Positions 24,201 through 36,356 of a stretch of 64,000 nt of DNA are shown in pieces (within the stretch, counting starts at the first letter, position 1; each line of letters begins with the position of its first letter). The stretch comes from Castor canadensis. Taxonomy: Eukaryota > Chordata > Mammalia > Rodentia > Castoridae. The position numbers and the translations under genes were made by a program. The notes beneath the pieces were generated by a model, which saw nothing but the letters and a program-made list of their open reading frames with translations, was not told the origin of the DNA and ran no database searches. The DNA lies in assembly GCF_047511655.1 (NCBI RefSeq), contig NC_133386.1, positions 74,966,501 through 75,030,500 on the forward strand. Reading direction: 5' to 3'.

Positions 24201-25110
24201 GCACTCATGGCTGTACACTTTCCTCTTAGAACTGCCTTTGCTGTGTCCCATAGGCTCTGGTAGGTCATGTTTTCATTTTATTTAACTTCGAGGAAACTTT
24301 TAATTTCCTCTATTATTTCATCAGTGACACAGGATCATTGAGCAGTGTGTAGTTCAGCTTCCAATTATTTGCATATTTTCTGCTGTTGTTTTGTTGTTGA
24401 GTTCTAGTTTTAATGCATTGTGATCAGAGAGATTGCATGGGAACTTTTCTATTTTTTGCTGAGGCTTGCTTCGTGCCCTAAGAAATGATCAGTTTTGGAG
24501 AAAGTTTTATGGGGTGCTGAGAAGAATGTATATTGGACATAAGTTGGATGAAATATTTTGTAGACATCAGCTGGGTCCATTTTATCTATGGTGTGAATTA
24601 GTTCTAGAAATTCTTTATTGATTTTTTGTTTGGATGACCTATCTATTGGTGATAACGGGGTATTAAAATCTCCTACTACCACTGTGTTGGAGTCTATATA
24701 TGCTTTTATGTTCTTCAGAGTATCTTTGATTAAATTGTGTGAAATGATGTTAGATGCATGTGGGTTGATAATTGTTATTTCCTTTTGTTTTATTTCTCCC
24801 TTTATTAGTATGGAGTGTCCTTATTTATCTTGTTTGATCAATGTAAGTTTGAAGTCTACTTTGAGATACGTATTGCTATTCCTGCTTGTTTTCAGGGGCC
24901 ATTGGCTTGGTAAATCTTCTTCTAGCCTTTCACCCTAAACCAGTGCTTGTTTCTGTCAATGAGATGGGTCTCCTGTAAACAGCAGATTTGTGGATCTTCC
25001 TTTTTAATCCAGTTTGCCAAATGGTGTCTTTTGATGGGAGTGTTAAACCATTAACATTAGGTGTTAATATTGATAGGTATGTGGTGATTCCTGTCATTTA
25101 GTTGTTTTTG
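21269..25110 (-). pseudogene. L1 ORF2 (endonuclease-RT), inactivated
   Basis: Broken ORF2 reading from about 25110 down to a stop at 21269-21271. Visible parts in order: endonuclease with 'VVGDFNTPLSPIDRSSKQK' (about 24680) and 'YTFFSAPHKTFSKTDH'; reverse transcriptase with '[19 protein letters not shown]', 'PGMQGWF', '[20 protein letters not shown]' and the catalytic box changed from FADD to FVDD ('[11 protein letters not shown]', about 23040); then the C-terminal domain with '[15 protein letters not shown]' (cysteine-rich). A 60-bp perfect duplication adds 20 residues at 21544-21663. ORF2 normally supplies target nicking and target-primed reverse transcription; multiple frameshifts rule that out here. 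Confidence 0.93.
21544..21663 (-). repeat. Perfect 60-bp in-frame tandem duplication in ORF2
   Basis: 21544-21603 and 21604-21663 are identical over 60 bp, repeating a 20-residue block of the ORF2 C-terminal region ('[18 protein letters not shown]' core, read on the minus strand) in frame. The rest of this L1 is visibly diverged from its relatives, so the duplication is younger than the element or is an assembly error. Confidence 0.97.
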
Positions 25111-25149
25111 TTGTTTAAGTGTTTGATTGTGTGCAGCTGAATCAGTGTT

Positions 25150-26249
25150 CCTCTCTGATTCCTTTTCTTTTCTTCTCTTGTAGTTTGGTACTTCCTGTCC
25201 TGTCATGGTTTTGTTTGCTTTCATTTTCCATGTGCAGAATGCCTTGGAGAATATTTTGTAGTGGTGGCTTGGTGGCCATATATTGTTTTAATTTCTGTTT
25301 ATCATGGAACACTTTTATTGCTCCATGTATTTTGAATGATAGTTTTGCTAGGTATAGTATCCTAGGGTTGAAGTTATTTTCATTCAGTGCTCGAATACCT
25401 CACTCCATACCCTTCTTGCTTTTAAGGTTTACGTTGAGATATCTGCTGTGATTTTGATGGATTTACTTTTGTATGTTATTTGTTTTTTCTCTCTTATGAC
25501 CTTCAATATTTTTTTCTCTATTTTCTGTGCTTGGTGTTTTAATGATAATATGTCGTGGGGTAGTTCTATTTTCTTCAAGTCTGTTTGGTGTCCTGGAGGC
25601 TTCCTGTACCTGAATGGGCATAACTTTCTCTAGATTTGGGAAATTTTCTGTTAATATTTTATTGAATTATTAAGAATACCTTTTGCTTGCACCTCTTCTC
25701 TTTCTCAATGCCCATGATTCTCAGGTTTGGTGTTTTGATGGAGTTGGTGAGTTCTTGCATATTCCTTTCTCAGGTCTTGAGTTGTTTGACTAATAGCCCT
25801 TTAATTTTTCCCTTAATTTTAATTTTATCTTCAAGTTGTGAGATTCTGTCTTCTGCTTGTTCTAGTCTGCTGGAGTGGCCTTCCATTGTATCTTGTGTTT
25901 CTGTTTCATTCTTTTTTCTGAGGTTTTCCATATCATGGGTCACTTCCTATTTAATATTGTCAATTTTCATCTTTAATTCATTTATCTCTCTATTTATAAT
26001 GTTCTCTGTTTCACTTTGGTATTTATTCCTATGGGAAGTAGGTTTACTCCTATGAGCTCATTTATTTGTTTCTGTGTGTTCTCATACTCTTTGTTTTTGG
26101 TGTCTTGAAATTTCTTGAGTGCATCTTGTATGCTATGTTTAACTATGTCTAGTAACATTTCTATGACATCAGTGATGGCTTACAGGATTTCTTTTTTGTG
26201 CATGTTTTTGTGGACATCATTGGGTTCCTTGGAGTCATTTATATTTGTT
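25150..26249 (-). pseudogene. L1 ORF1 relic, 5' edge truncated
   Basis: Corresponds segment by segment to the ORF1 of the 56.6-kb L1 (coiled coil, RRM-like domain, C-terminal domain), but with stops in all frames. The insertion boundary removes the start codon region. ORF1p is the trimeric RNA-binding chaperone of the L1 particle; this copy cannot make it. Confidence 0.8.
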
Positions 26250-26263
26250 TAAGGCTAGTTTTT

Positions 26264-26628
26264 GATGCTTCCTTTAGATGAAGTCACTGTGAAATGGCAT
26301 TATAATTTAAAACTAAAGGATGAGAAGAAGTTGCCCCAGGGAATAGTATAGTGCTCCAGGATTGGGAATGGTGTCCAAAGGATGGAGCTAGTGTTGCTGG
26401 TGCACACTCTTTGAACTAGAGGGGTTGTGGAGTGAATGGCAATGGAGAGGTAGGTAGGAGCCACATTTATGCAATCTCCCAAGTCTTAAAAAGGAGCTTG
26501 GATCTGACTTTTATTGCAATAGGGAGCTTTTGCAGTGCTTTATGTAGGAGAGGGAGAAGACTTCTTCAGTCTTGTTGCTTCATGAAGAAGAGACAGAGAA
26601 GCCTTACTCTTGAATGAAATTATGTTAG
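26264..26628. other. Unassigned DNA
   Basis: Unique-looking, no gene recognised. It separates the L1 from an LTR pair. Confidence 0.4.
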
Positions 26629-26992
26629 TCCTCTTCCATTATTATAACAATATTCTTGAGACAATAAACTTAAAAATAGGGAAGGCTTATTTTGCTCATA
26701 GTTGTGGAGTCCATGGTCAGTTGGTTTTTTTTGCTTTTGGGCCTTGATGAGGCAGCACATCATGGTAGGGAATGTGTAGTGAAATTAACTGTTTATCTCA
26801 TGGCCAGGAACTGAAAGGGCAAAAGAGGAAAGGGTGAGGTCCCACAATCCTCTGAGGGCATTCTCCAGTTACCTAAAACTTCCTGCTAAGCCCCATACCT
26901 TGAAATTTCCACCACCTCCCATAGCATTAAACTAGGGACTAAGTTTTGAACATATGGTCCTTTTCTGGGTGTTCCAGATCCAAATTATAGCA
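26629..26992 (-). mobile_element. MaLR LTR (MST/MT/ORR1-like)
   Basis: Reverse-oriented MaLR pattern: 'gggaaggcttattttgctca', 'agttgtggagtccatggtc', 'ctccagttacctaaaactt'-like middle, and an end 'gtgttccagatccaaattat'. Non-coding ancient ERVL-MaLR LTR, directly abutting the MLT2-like LTR to its right. Confidence 0.65.
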
Positions 26993-27560
26993 TCTATGCT
27001 GGTTAATCTTGGTCATTAACTGGTCAATTTGACTGGGCTGAGGGACACCTAGAAAAGTTGGTAAAGCATGGTTTTGGTGTGTCTTTAAGAGTGTTTTCAG
27101 AGAAGAGAGGCATATATGTCAGCAAACTGAGTACACAGGAGCTGGGCTGAACAAGGGTGGACCATGCCATAGAGTGGGGGCCTGGATGGAAAACTGGAGA
27201 AGGGGAATGGATGGGTCTTCCTGAGTGGTGCATTTTTTTGCTGCAGCCATTGCTCACAGACATTAGATTCCAGATTTTTCAACCTTTGATCATGGACTTG
27301 AACGAGCAACTCTCCAGGGAGGCTTTCAGGACTTCAGTCTCAGATTGGGGGTGTGTCATTGGCCCCTCTTGTTCTGAGGCATCTAGTGTCTTAGACTGAG
27401 AAGTTATTGGTTTCTCTGGCTCCCCAGACCACAGATGACCACTGTGGGACTATCAGCTTCTCATGGTGTAAGATGATATAATAAGTCCCCTCTTATAATT
27501 TTAGCAATCATATACATTCTATTGGTTCTTTTCCTGTAGACAACCTTGACTATCACATAA
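26993..27560 (+). mobile_element. MLT2-type ERVL solo LTR
   Basis: Starts 'ctggttaatcttggtcatta', then 'tttgactgggctgagggac', 'gcatggttttggtgtgtctt', and ends with 'cattctattggttcttttcc', all in MLT2 family order. A solo LTR with no provirus body. Confidence 0.8.
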
Positions 27561-27585
27561 GTAAAGAATGAATGGAGCCATCACT

Positions 27586-27640
27586 AGAAAAAAAGAAAGA
27601 AAATAAGGAAAGAAAGAAAATTAAAAGAAAAAGCAAAGGC
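27586..27640. repeat. Purine-rich (GAAA)n-like repeat
   Basis: Imperfect gaaa/ggaaa units, low complexity. Confidence 0.8.
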
Positions 27641-27776
27641 AAAATGCCCTATTTAAAGGGAAGCATTGCAATAAATTTGCCCATTTTAGATGGTAAAGAC
27701 TGTTTAGATGGTAAAGTTCAATATGGAATTGAACTTGGATCTTAAATGTTAAACACAACAGTGCTTTTTTTTCAAT

Positions 27777-27890
27777 AAGGCTGGATATGGTGGCACATGT
27801 CTATGACCCCAACAATTGGAAGTCTGAGGTGGGGCTACATAGTTAGAATCCATTTCTAAAAACAACAACAATAACAACAGCACCTCACAA
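27777..27890 (+). repeat. B1-like SINE
   Basis: 'ggctggatatggtggcacat' and 'gtggggctacatagttagaa' match the 7SL-derived B1 head and tail with an internal deletion, followed by an A/CAA-rich tail. Confidence 0.7.
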
Positions 27891-29094
27891 ACATAACCCC
27901 TCTCAAACAACAAATAAAACCAAACCCCAAAACCCTATACCTGTAATAGTAAGTTTTCTGTTCTCTTTAAGTAGATATTTCCATCTGTACCTAATTAAAA
28001 AAATGCTTTCTTAACATTTTGCTGATTAGAGGTTGATTCTTCTGTCCTTAACTATTTGTTTTTGGATCATACATTTGAAAAACACTTTACATTAGGCAAG
28101 TCCAGTAAAGTGAGCAGATAGCTGAATGTCAGCTCCTTACAGTGTTAGAGGTATTCAATAGCTAGAAATCTGCCTGTTCAAATTTCTACCTCAAGTCAGG
28201 GTTCTGTTCTAGAAAGTCCTACCCTGTGATAGACATCTCATCTCTGAGTTTGGTCACTTTGATCCACAGGCAGACAATGCTAATTCTTTTTCCTTAAATT
28301 GAACCTTATATCAATATCATGCCTGTTATCTTTGAATTCCACATATTGGCTCTGGTTTTACCCTCTGGATTAACAGAGACTACATAAATATGTTCTTTCT
28401 TTAAATTATTTTGCAGTGATAGATTGAGTTCTTGTTTACCTCTATAAGTATTCTGGTTTTCAAGTCAAATGTGTTCTATTTCATTAAACATTTTTAATTT
28501 AAAAATCTTTGTCAGATTAACTAATAAACCTGACCACTCTCTTCTACACTAACATCTAGATCCCCTAACCTCTAAAACTTAAAATTGTCAAGAGTAGTCA
28601 AACTTGTTCTGTGGTTCATGTGGACCTGTGAGTAACTAGCCATCCTAATGTCACTTGAAGTAAGAAACTTTCTTCTAGTGTCCATTTGTGTTTTGAATTT
28701 ATTTTGAACAAAAGTTCAGCATTTTGCAGTTATTTTTTAAAAATTTTATTCTTACATTTCTAGATATCATTGAAGTATGTAAAAAACTTTGAATGTTTAT
28801 TCAGCTAGTCATTGGATTAAGTGTATTCTAAATTTGTGTTCAAAAGGTATTTAGTACCAATTAGGCACAGAGATCATGCCTTCTGTGTCTTTACCCATTC
28901 ACTGAAAAAATAATTTAAAAATCATAGAAAAGAACATAGTTCTAAGACATAATTCTTTTGAATTTTCAGTACTTTGACATCAATTCATTAATTTATACTC
29001 TACTGATAATTTGTTGCTTCAACAATTGCCTTGTGTACATTAGTTATTATTTATCTATATATGGCAATTGTATAAAGATTCCATTACATTATCA
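27891..29094. other. Unassigned AT-rich DNA
   Basis: No gene or confidently named repeat. Confidence 0.4.
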
Positions 29095-29240
29095 TTTCCC
29101 TTGTATAGTTGAAAGAAATGAAGCTTAAATACAAAGCAACCTGCTCAGGGTTACCTACTGAGGCACTGTGTAGATAAGTTGCAATGCAGACGGTCTGGTG
29201 ACAGAGCCCATGCTCTTAGTCACTAAGCACTTGTCTTCTT
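29095..29240 (+). repeat. MIR SINE
   Basis: MIR core and 3' pattern: 'caacctgctcagggttacct' and 'cagagcccatgctcttagtc' then 'actaagcac'. Confidence 0.75.
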
Positions 29241-29611
29241 AGGCCATTTAATTATATTACCATTCGGTATTTTGATCTCCAAGATGCAATCAGTATTTTA
29301 TCCAACAATGGCCCAAAATTCATCTTCAAAAATTTTAAGTTACTTCTCTGGTTTGCTAGTATTTTTCCTCAATTGTGGGCGGGGAAAGAAAAATTAGTCT
29401 ATACATTAGAATTTCTTCAAGGATTTTGTCTTTATTCCACTGCAAATAACTTACAGAGTTGTCATTTACTCTTCAGTATGGATGAGACTAGCTTTATTGG
29501 AGGAAGAAGATAAACCATCCTCACATTTTATATTTCAGTCAAAAATGATGTTGGGCAGAAAGTAAGACCCTATACATGTAGAATGTTAGAAATTGCTGAG
29601 AGGATGCAATA

Positions 29612-29717
29612 AGGGCTGGAAGCAAGGCTCAAGCAGTAGAGCAACTGCTTAGCAAGCACTAAGCCCTGAGTTTAAACCTGGTACTGTCCCTTCCCCACAA
29701 AAATGCAAAAAAAAAAA
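29612..29717 (+). repeat. ID-derived SINE
   Basis: 'gggctggaagcaaggctcaa' then 'gcagtagagcaactgcttag', 'aagccctgagtttaaacctg' and an A11 tail (29707-29717) form the ID-type tRNA-derived SINE with its B-box-like 'gtttaaacc'. Confidence 0.88.
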
Positions 29718-29884
29718 GATCCTCACATTATTTAAAGTTTTTTTTCCTTTAAAAAACAAAAGGAACTATCATTTGGAAAACATTGTCAAATAAAAAAGGG
29801 AAGAAATTAAGGCATTATCATTTAGAGATAATCCCTGTTAATATAAATGTTTATGTTCTAAACCCTTTTCTATGATGTTTGACT

Positions 29885-30530
29885 TAAAAAGAAATAAGCT
29901 TTATCTTCTAGAGCACTTTTAGGTTTATAGAAAAGTTGAGCAGAAAGTATAAAGTTCCCATATACCTTCTGTCTCCACACACCCACTGTCCTCCTCTATC
30001 AATATCTTGGGCTATACATTTATTACAAATGATGAACCCTTTATTAATACATTGTTATAACCAAAGGTTTATACTGCATTTTGGGTTTAAGTCTTGGTTT
30101 TGAACATTCTATTTTGATAAATGTGAAGTGATATGTAGCCACTACACTAATATTTTTACTATGTCCATAGTTATTCCTTTTCCAGAATGTCATGTTGGTG
30201 GAATCATGGTGTAGATAGCCTTTTCAGATTGGCTTCTTTCACTTAGTAATATGCATTTAAGTACCCTCCATCTCTTATCACAGTTCAGTAGCTCATTATT
30301 TTCAGTGCTGAATAATATTCCTTTGGATGTACCACAGTTTATCCATTTACCTACTAAAGAATATCATCATTTCCCTCAAGTTTTGGCATATGAATAAAGC
30401 TGCAATACACAATCTGTGTGGAAGTTTTTGCATGAATGTAACTTTTCATTTCACTTGAGTAAATACCAAGCAGTGAGATTGCTGGTTCATATGGTACAAA
30501 TATGATAGTTTTATAACTGAGAAGCAAATT
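29885..30530 (-). mobile_element. Ancient L1M-type 3' fragment
   Basis: Reverse complement of an old L1 3' part: 'tccattttcagtgctgaata'-like, 'tggatgtaccacagtttatc', 'gctgcaatacacaatctgtg' and 'gattgctggttcatatggta'. More diverged than the rodent-lineage L1 copies. Confidence 0.75.
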
Positions 30531-32700
30531 ATAAGTACAACTGGGCCAGATAGAGCTTTCAATTGCAAGATTGGATTTTTTGCACACTGTATGGCAACTC
30601 ATCTTTCTCTATTTTGGCTTTCTTCTGCAAACGACCATTTTCTGTTTTACTGTTCTCTGGTAGTTTTGTGTGGTGTTGACTCTAGCACTGACTTAATAAA
30701 TAATCTTCCCATTCAGTATGCATCATCCTTTGGCAGTCTTCATTTGAATCAAGAAAGAAGTTTGATTGGCTTAACCTAGTCTGTAGAATTGATTGTTTTC
30801 CTTCAGCTTTGATATGCAATCACCTAGGACAAAGGGATAGGGTAAAAGTCCCTTACATCTGTCCCTCAGAAGAAGCTACAGTAGGTAATATGTGTGTATG
30901 GAAAATTTCAAATCAAGCATGCAAGGTGGGAGGCTATGCCATTTGAGTTCAACACAATTAGAAACTACAGTTCTTATTGATTTAATTACTATCTGTATCA
31001 CCTTTTAATTTCAAAGTTTGGACTGGGATCATCTGTGTTTATCAAGCACATACTAGGGAAGAATTCTAAAAACTCTCCTGGAAAATTTGTATGCCAAGGA
31101 GGGAGGGGAATAAGCAAAAATAAAAAAGAAGGGGGAAAAAAAAGAAAAAAAACCTAGGCCCCCAGTTATAGTTTACAGAATTTTTAAACTACATTTTTAG
31201 ATTAAATAAGTAGTAGTTCTTAAAAGAGAAAATGTGAATATTTTGAGGCTGATCTTTTCCTTTCATTAATTTGCTTTAATTAAATTCAAATGAGCATAAA
31301 AGTAAATTTCTCCTGTATCCAATTTACCTGTTAATTAAATTGTACTTTTTTATGTTCTGTAAATATTTGGGCAAACTAGATATTCAATGACAATATTCTA
31401 TCATATAAATTCAGTAGCTCTTCCTGAAAGGTAATTAACATGTAAATAATTGACTTTTGTACTCTTTTAACCACTGTGCTTTCTTTAAAAAAAAAAAAAA
31501 TCCCTTTCTTGCTTTGGAATGCTTTTCTTTTAACACTCTTTAATGGATCTCAAGCAGTTCTAGCATTAAAAAATGTTTTTGTCTTTTTATGATTAAGTTT
31601 ACTTTAGCTTTAAGTTTAGTTATCCTAGAAAAACAACTAACTCTATAAACTGTTTTGATTCTGATCGCAGAAACAATCATTTCTCAAATGTCATAGAGGA
31701 CTTTCACTGGAGATAGTGACAACTCCACTGTTTCCACAGTTAAATATTCAAATGGCAAATAGGACTTTTTCACATCTTTCTTTTATTGCATGCTTTAAGT
31801 GAGTCATAGAGGATTATACCCAGGGAATGAAGTGAAGATCAGATTAGTAGTCATTATGTACTGGTATTATTTAAAAATCTTCATCAGAGAAAAATCTATA
31901 AAGACAACATTGAAGATATAAGAATTATAAACAATGATTTTGACAATCTGCTTGATGTCAGTCAAGAGATGAAAGGGATAAGAGTGTTTCAAAGTGGAAG
32001 GATAAAAAAATGTTATACACACAAAGTGCTGGTTTCTAAGTGTAATGAGCCCTACAGATAGAATCACCAAATTATCAAATACCATTCTAATATTAAATTC
32101 ATTGTTAATAGGGTTTTTTCCCCATAGTCTGGCCTACTGCCTATGCCAGCTTTGCTTTTCTTTCATTTATACAAAGAAATCTTTTACACTAAAACTTAGG
32201 AAATAGAAACAGATGTTGATTGCAAATCTCTTGCCTAGTCAGCAGACTACTATTTATGGAGACATGTTGTGTTGAAAGGAGGTTGGCTACAGTAAGTGCT
32301 GAATACAATGAGAGATGTTCTTACTGCGTTTTGACAGGTTTGACAGACTCTTTGTCCCCACTCTTCTCTTTCCGGTGCTGCAAGACAGCTTTGTCCTCGG
32401 ACTCAGATTTCTGTGGTTGATGGCATTTGTCTCACAGGGTAGACACAATTGTGTCTCCTTCAGGATGATTTCCCTAACCTTCCCATCACCACCCAGTAGT
32501 GGACAGATCACCATTTCATCAGCTCTGTTTCTTGAAATGACCACAGAAAACTTATTCATCCAGAACTATCCTGTAGCTGTTTCATGTGGGTACAGGTACT
32601 GAGCACCTTGTCAGAAGCATGTGTTCTAATAGTTTATACTATTTAAATGTCAGGTATCCTATTGAGCACATGAAAATCATTCACTGACTGTTGAATAAAG
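30531..32700. other. Unassigned AT-rich DNA
   Basis: No gene recognised. It has A-rich tracts at about 31118-31150 and 31485-31500. A slightly GC-richer block at 32215-32620, with short open frames on both strands, resembles no protein I know. Confidence 0.4.
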
Positions 32701-32707
32701 AAGGCTA

Positions 32708-32803
32708 GAGACTGGGAATGTAGCTCAGTGGTACAGGAAGTTCTTACCATGCACCAAGTCCTGGGTTTGATTGCCAGCACCACAAAACAAACAAACAAAT
32801 AAA
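32708..32803 (+). repeat. ID SINE
   Basis: 'gggaatgtagctcagtggta' is the A-box end of the tRNA-Ala-like ID head, then 'cctgggtttgattgccagca' (B-box) and a (CAAA)n tail. Confidence 0.92.
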
Positions 32804-32984
32804 TGGAAGTTAGTGGTCACATGATCTTTAATTTTTTTCATTTTATAATATAAATGAAATAAAATGAAAAAATATTAAGAGATGACAAGACTACTGTTTT
32901 TGCAAGGGATCATACTGTTTTGCAGCCAGCACTTGTATGAAAGTTCAAAGTGCTTCAAATCTTGACCCAAAACTTGGAGTTATC

Positions 32985-33520
32985 TTTAGTTTAATCATTC
33001 TAATGAGTATGGAGTAGTATCTTTTTTTATGGCAGTACTATGATTTGAACTCAGGGCTTCACACTTGCTAGGCAGGTGCTCTACTGCTTAAGTTATACCT
33101 AAAGCTCTTTTTGCTCTGATTATTTTGGAGACAGGGTCTCACTTTTTTCCCAGGCTGGCCTGAACAGTTATCCTCTTATTTTATGCTTCCTGCATCACTG
33201 GGTTTTTTTCATTGAGAAGGGATCTGGCAAACTTTTTGCTTGGGGTGGCCTCAAACTTCCATCCTCCCAATCTCAGCCTTCTAAGCAGCTAGGATTACAG
33301 GAGTGAGCCACCAGTGGCCAGCTTTCATTTTGGTTTTAATTTGCATTTCCCTGATGACTAAAGTGTTGAACACTTCCTCATTTGCTTATTGGCCATTTCT
33401 ATATTTTCTTTTGAATTGTCTGTTCAAGTCTTTTGTATATTTTTCAATGTAGGGTTATAATCCATTATTGTGTTGTAAAAGCTTCCTACATATTCTTAAT
33501 AAAAGTTTTATAAAAATATT
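32985..33520 (-). mobile_element. Ancient L1 fragment split by a SINE
   Basis: The left piece (32985-33021, 'attctaatgagtatggagta') and the right piece (33323-33520, 'ttggttttaatttgcatttc' onward to 'ttcctacatattcttaataa') join as contiguous L1M-type ORF2/3' sequence once the SINE at 33022-33322 is removed. Confidence 0.75.
33022..33322 (-). repeat. B1-ID composite SINE
   Basis: In reverse orientation: T-run, ID part ('gaactcagggcttcacactt', 'gctaggcaggtgctctactg'), then a 7SL-derived part ('gagacagggtctcac', 'ctaggattacaggagtgagc'). About 300 bp, a dimeric SINE of the B1+ID type. It sits inside an older L1. Confidence 0.88.
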
Positions 33521-34025
33521 CAGAGATGGATTTAACATGAAGTTAATAAAACTTGAGCTTTACAGGGTCATTTTCAAGGTATAAGAGTTGGCTAAGCTTC
33601 TGTTCACAGGGTTATGGCACTTTGTAAAATTTACAGTAGTGGTCATTTCAACCATAGTTAGTTTACACTGCTGTCTCATACTTACACGTAGCTTTTGTAT
33701 ACCTTTCTTCATGTTCGGTGATACTGGAGTGGCCGCAAGCATTTTGGGATCCACAGAGGAAAAATGCATTTCATTCAAATCCAGTGAGATATATTTACTT
33801 TGTCTTCAGTCATTTCTGAGTATAGATTAGCTATTACAAGCTGTCCTCATATGAGGACACCACTCTTTGTGCTGAATTACAAAAGGGACAGAACTGGAGG
33901 CTATGTCATGATGTTCTATAGGATCCAGCTCTCAATGTATCTTGAAAGTGGAGGAGAAAGAAGGTTTGAAATATGTAAAATCAGAAGTTAGTCTGTCAGA
34001 AATTCTTAGTATCTCTTATGAAATA
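33521..34025. other. Unassigned DNA
   Basis: No gene recognised. Confidence 0.4.
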
Positions 34026-34108
34026 TACACACACACATACACATACACACACACCCACCACCACCACCACAACCACCACTACCATCACTACTAACCACTA
34101 CCACTGTA
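34026..34108. repeat. (CA)n/(CCA)n microsatellite
   Basis: CA run passing into cca/act trinucleotides. Open frames over it are low complexity. Confidence 0.95.
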
Positions 34109-34859
34109 AGAGGAGTGTTAGGCCACAGGCAGGTCTGACCACTCACCCCATTATACCAAATAAAGAGACAAGCAGTGATGAAGGACAGAGACAGCCTCAT
34201 AATCATATGAAATTGTCCTCATTTGAGGCATGATCTGTCCTGCAAAGCTCTGCTGTTCCTCAGGAGTAGTTTCGATCCCTTGCCATAAAGATGTTTTTGA
34301 TGTGTCCTATTGTTCTTGGTACCAGGAAAAGAGACTGAGAGCAAAAGGGACAGATGCAAGATGAAGGTAGGGATACCAAACTTTTATCCTGCTTTTAGTT
34401 ACCTTGTGGACCCAAGTAAGAAGTCAGTGCTCTTTGGCAAATCAGTTTCTAAGTATCTGTTATAGCATCATCACCACAAACAAGAACCTCAGTGAAAATA
34501 GTGCCCAAATTTGGCATCATTCCCATAAAATTTATGTGACTTTACTGCTTGTGAGATGTGAAACTGATGAGATATTTTCCAAATTGTCAATAATCAAAGA
34601 TTATTAAGCCCATACTGCAGGAGCCATCTTCAATAAACGGAAACTGAAACTTAGTCACATTAGTCACTTCCCAAGAAAACAAAAGCATTTGTGATAGACT
34701 TCAGATGTATAATGCAAGAGATTTGTGTTCAATTTAAACACTTAGAAATGTTATGGTAAATATTCCTTTTATTATCCAAAAATCTGACTCTTAAACAATA
34801 CACAAAATACATGATGACTGGGGTTCTGAAAGCCTTTTTACTGTTGCCTTATTAGACTC

Positions 34860-35215
34860 AATGTCTCACTATGTTCCAAATGCTCCTCCAGCTTTGACTG
34901 GTTGGTTGTCCAACATGATAGGCGTCTCCTACAATGAGCTTGTTCAAGTTAGTCTCTTAACTTAACATGCCTGTCTTTAAGTTCCTGCTACTTAGTCCAA
35001 TTATATTCTTCCTCCATACCCAGATCAGATCCCACTCCCTCTTTTAAGAAGCCTTTTCTAACCACCATCAATAGAGTGATTGCTATTGCAAAGGATTCTC
35101 AAAACTTTTATGATCTCTATTATATTCCTGTCTCATGTTGGCATTTAATTTTTCTATCTCAGCCTTATTTCTCCTATTAAATTCAAATGCTTAGTAGCCC
35201 TTATTAGTCCTACTA
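34860..35215 (+). mobile_element. L2-like LINE fragment
   Basis: 'ctcttttaagaagccttttc' then 'taaccacc' and upstream 'tccaaatgctcctccagctt' resemble the mammalian L2 3' portion in order. Heavily decayed. The stretches 34109-34859 and 35216-36011 show no recognisable gene. Confidence 0.5.
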
Positions 35216-36011
35216 TAATTATTTGAGGGTCTGTGACTGGAAATTCAATTCATATTTTTGGATTAATACCATATAAATGGCTAGTTTTAAACCTGAGAAT
35301 AAGATTTTTAAGCTAATAAATTCAAGCTTGCCACTTTAAGAGAGTCCCTTTCCTAAGATATTAAGTTGGTGAGAACAACTTAATATTTAAGAGTTTCTAA
35401 ATTTAGGGTTTTTAAAAAAATTGTTATTGTTTCTTTATAGGTAGAGACACAATTCACAATTCACATGTAAGGGTTGCACATTTATTTTAGATCCTCTTTT
35501 TCCTCCTGTTTTCCTATCTGTTCTTAATCTTGTGAAAAATGATATAATATCATTTTTAAGGGTGTTCATACTCATATTTATCCTTTTATACAAATGTAAT
35601 CCAGGTTGTCTTATTTTTTAAATCTTTTCACATTTCTTTCTTCAACTATGATCACTTTTCTCTTCTTCTCATTTCAGCATCATTTCTACAATGTCAATAA
35701 TTGATTTTTTTTCCTGCTTTTTCTTTTATCTAGTCTTTTGAGATTTGGTTATTTTTACTGTATTGCAACTACTCTCTTCGAAGTTCCAAATTATTTCCAT
35801 GTTGCCAAAGTCCATGTGATGTCTTTATCCTGGCAGCCCTCTCATCCACACTTACATAATTTCCCCTCAAGAAGCACCTGTTATCAAACTGTGTGGACAT
35901 ATTGAAAATGACGATGACAGCAGATTAACAACAACTCTGGAATATAACAAAAGAAAAACAATAGATAATCCAGAAACCATCATGGACCCTCTCAGATACC
36001 TTTTAGCAGTT

Positions 36012-36356
36012 TCTGTTGTCTGAATGCTTGTGTCCTCCAACACATATTCATATGTTGCAGACCTAGTCTTCAACAGTAGGAGGGTGGGGTTTTGGGAAGT
36101 GATTAATTCATGTGGTGATTAATCTCAAGAATGGGATTATTGTCCTAATGTTAGATGCCCCAGAGACTTACAGGACATAGTGATATCTCTGAGCTAGAAA
36201 GTGAGATATTACTACTTATTATTATGACTTACTGAATCTGCTGGGCAGCTTGATCTTGGACTTCTAAGCCTCCAGAACTGTAAGACATAAATTTTTGTTG
36301 TTTCTAAGCTGCCCAGTTTATGATATTTTGTTATAGAAGCCAGAACAGACTAAGAT
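36012..36356 (+). mobile_element. MLT1-type MaLR solo LTR
   Basis: 'ctgttgtctgaatgcttgtg', 'catattcatatgttgcagac', 'gcctccagaactgtaagaca', 'tgatattttgttatagaagc' and a terminal 'cagaacagactaagat' follow the MLT1 consensus order. Confidence 0.85.

Larger units (their letters stand above)
20808..26249 (-). mobile_element. 5.4-kb L1 truncated at the start of ORF1
   Basis: Minus-strand L1 carrying 3' UTR (20815-21268), all of ORF2 (21269-about 25110) and nearly all of ORF1 (about 25150-26249), with no 5' UTR. By alignment to the fuller copy at 56632-63774 the truncation falls at about the first ORF1 codons. Flanking target duplications lie at 20798-20811 and 26250-26263. Numerous stops and frameshifts indicate an inactive copy. 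Confidence 0.95.

Noticed and set aside
32287-32602. Open frames on both strands in a slightly GC-richer block
   Set aside because: No splice-site arrangement or protein similarity that I recognise.
34006-34206. Minus-strand glycine/cysteine-rich frame
   Set aside because: Translation of the CA/CCA simple repeat.
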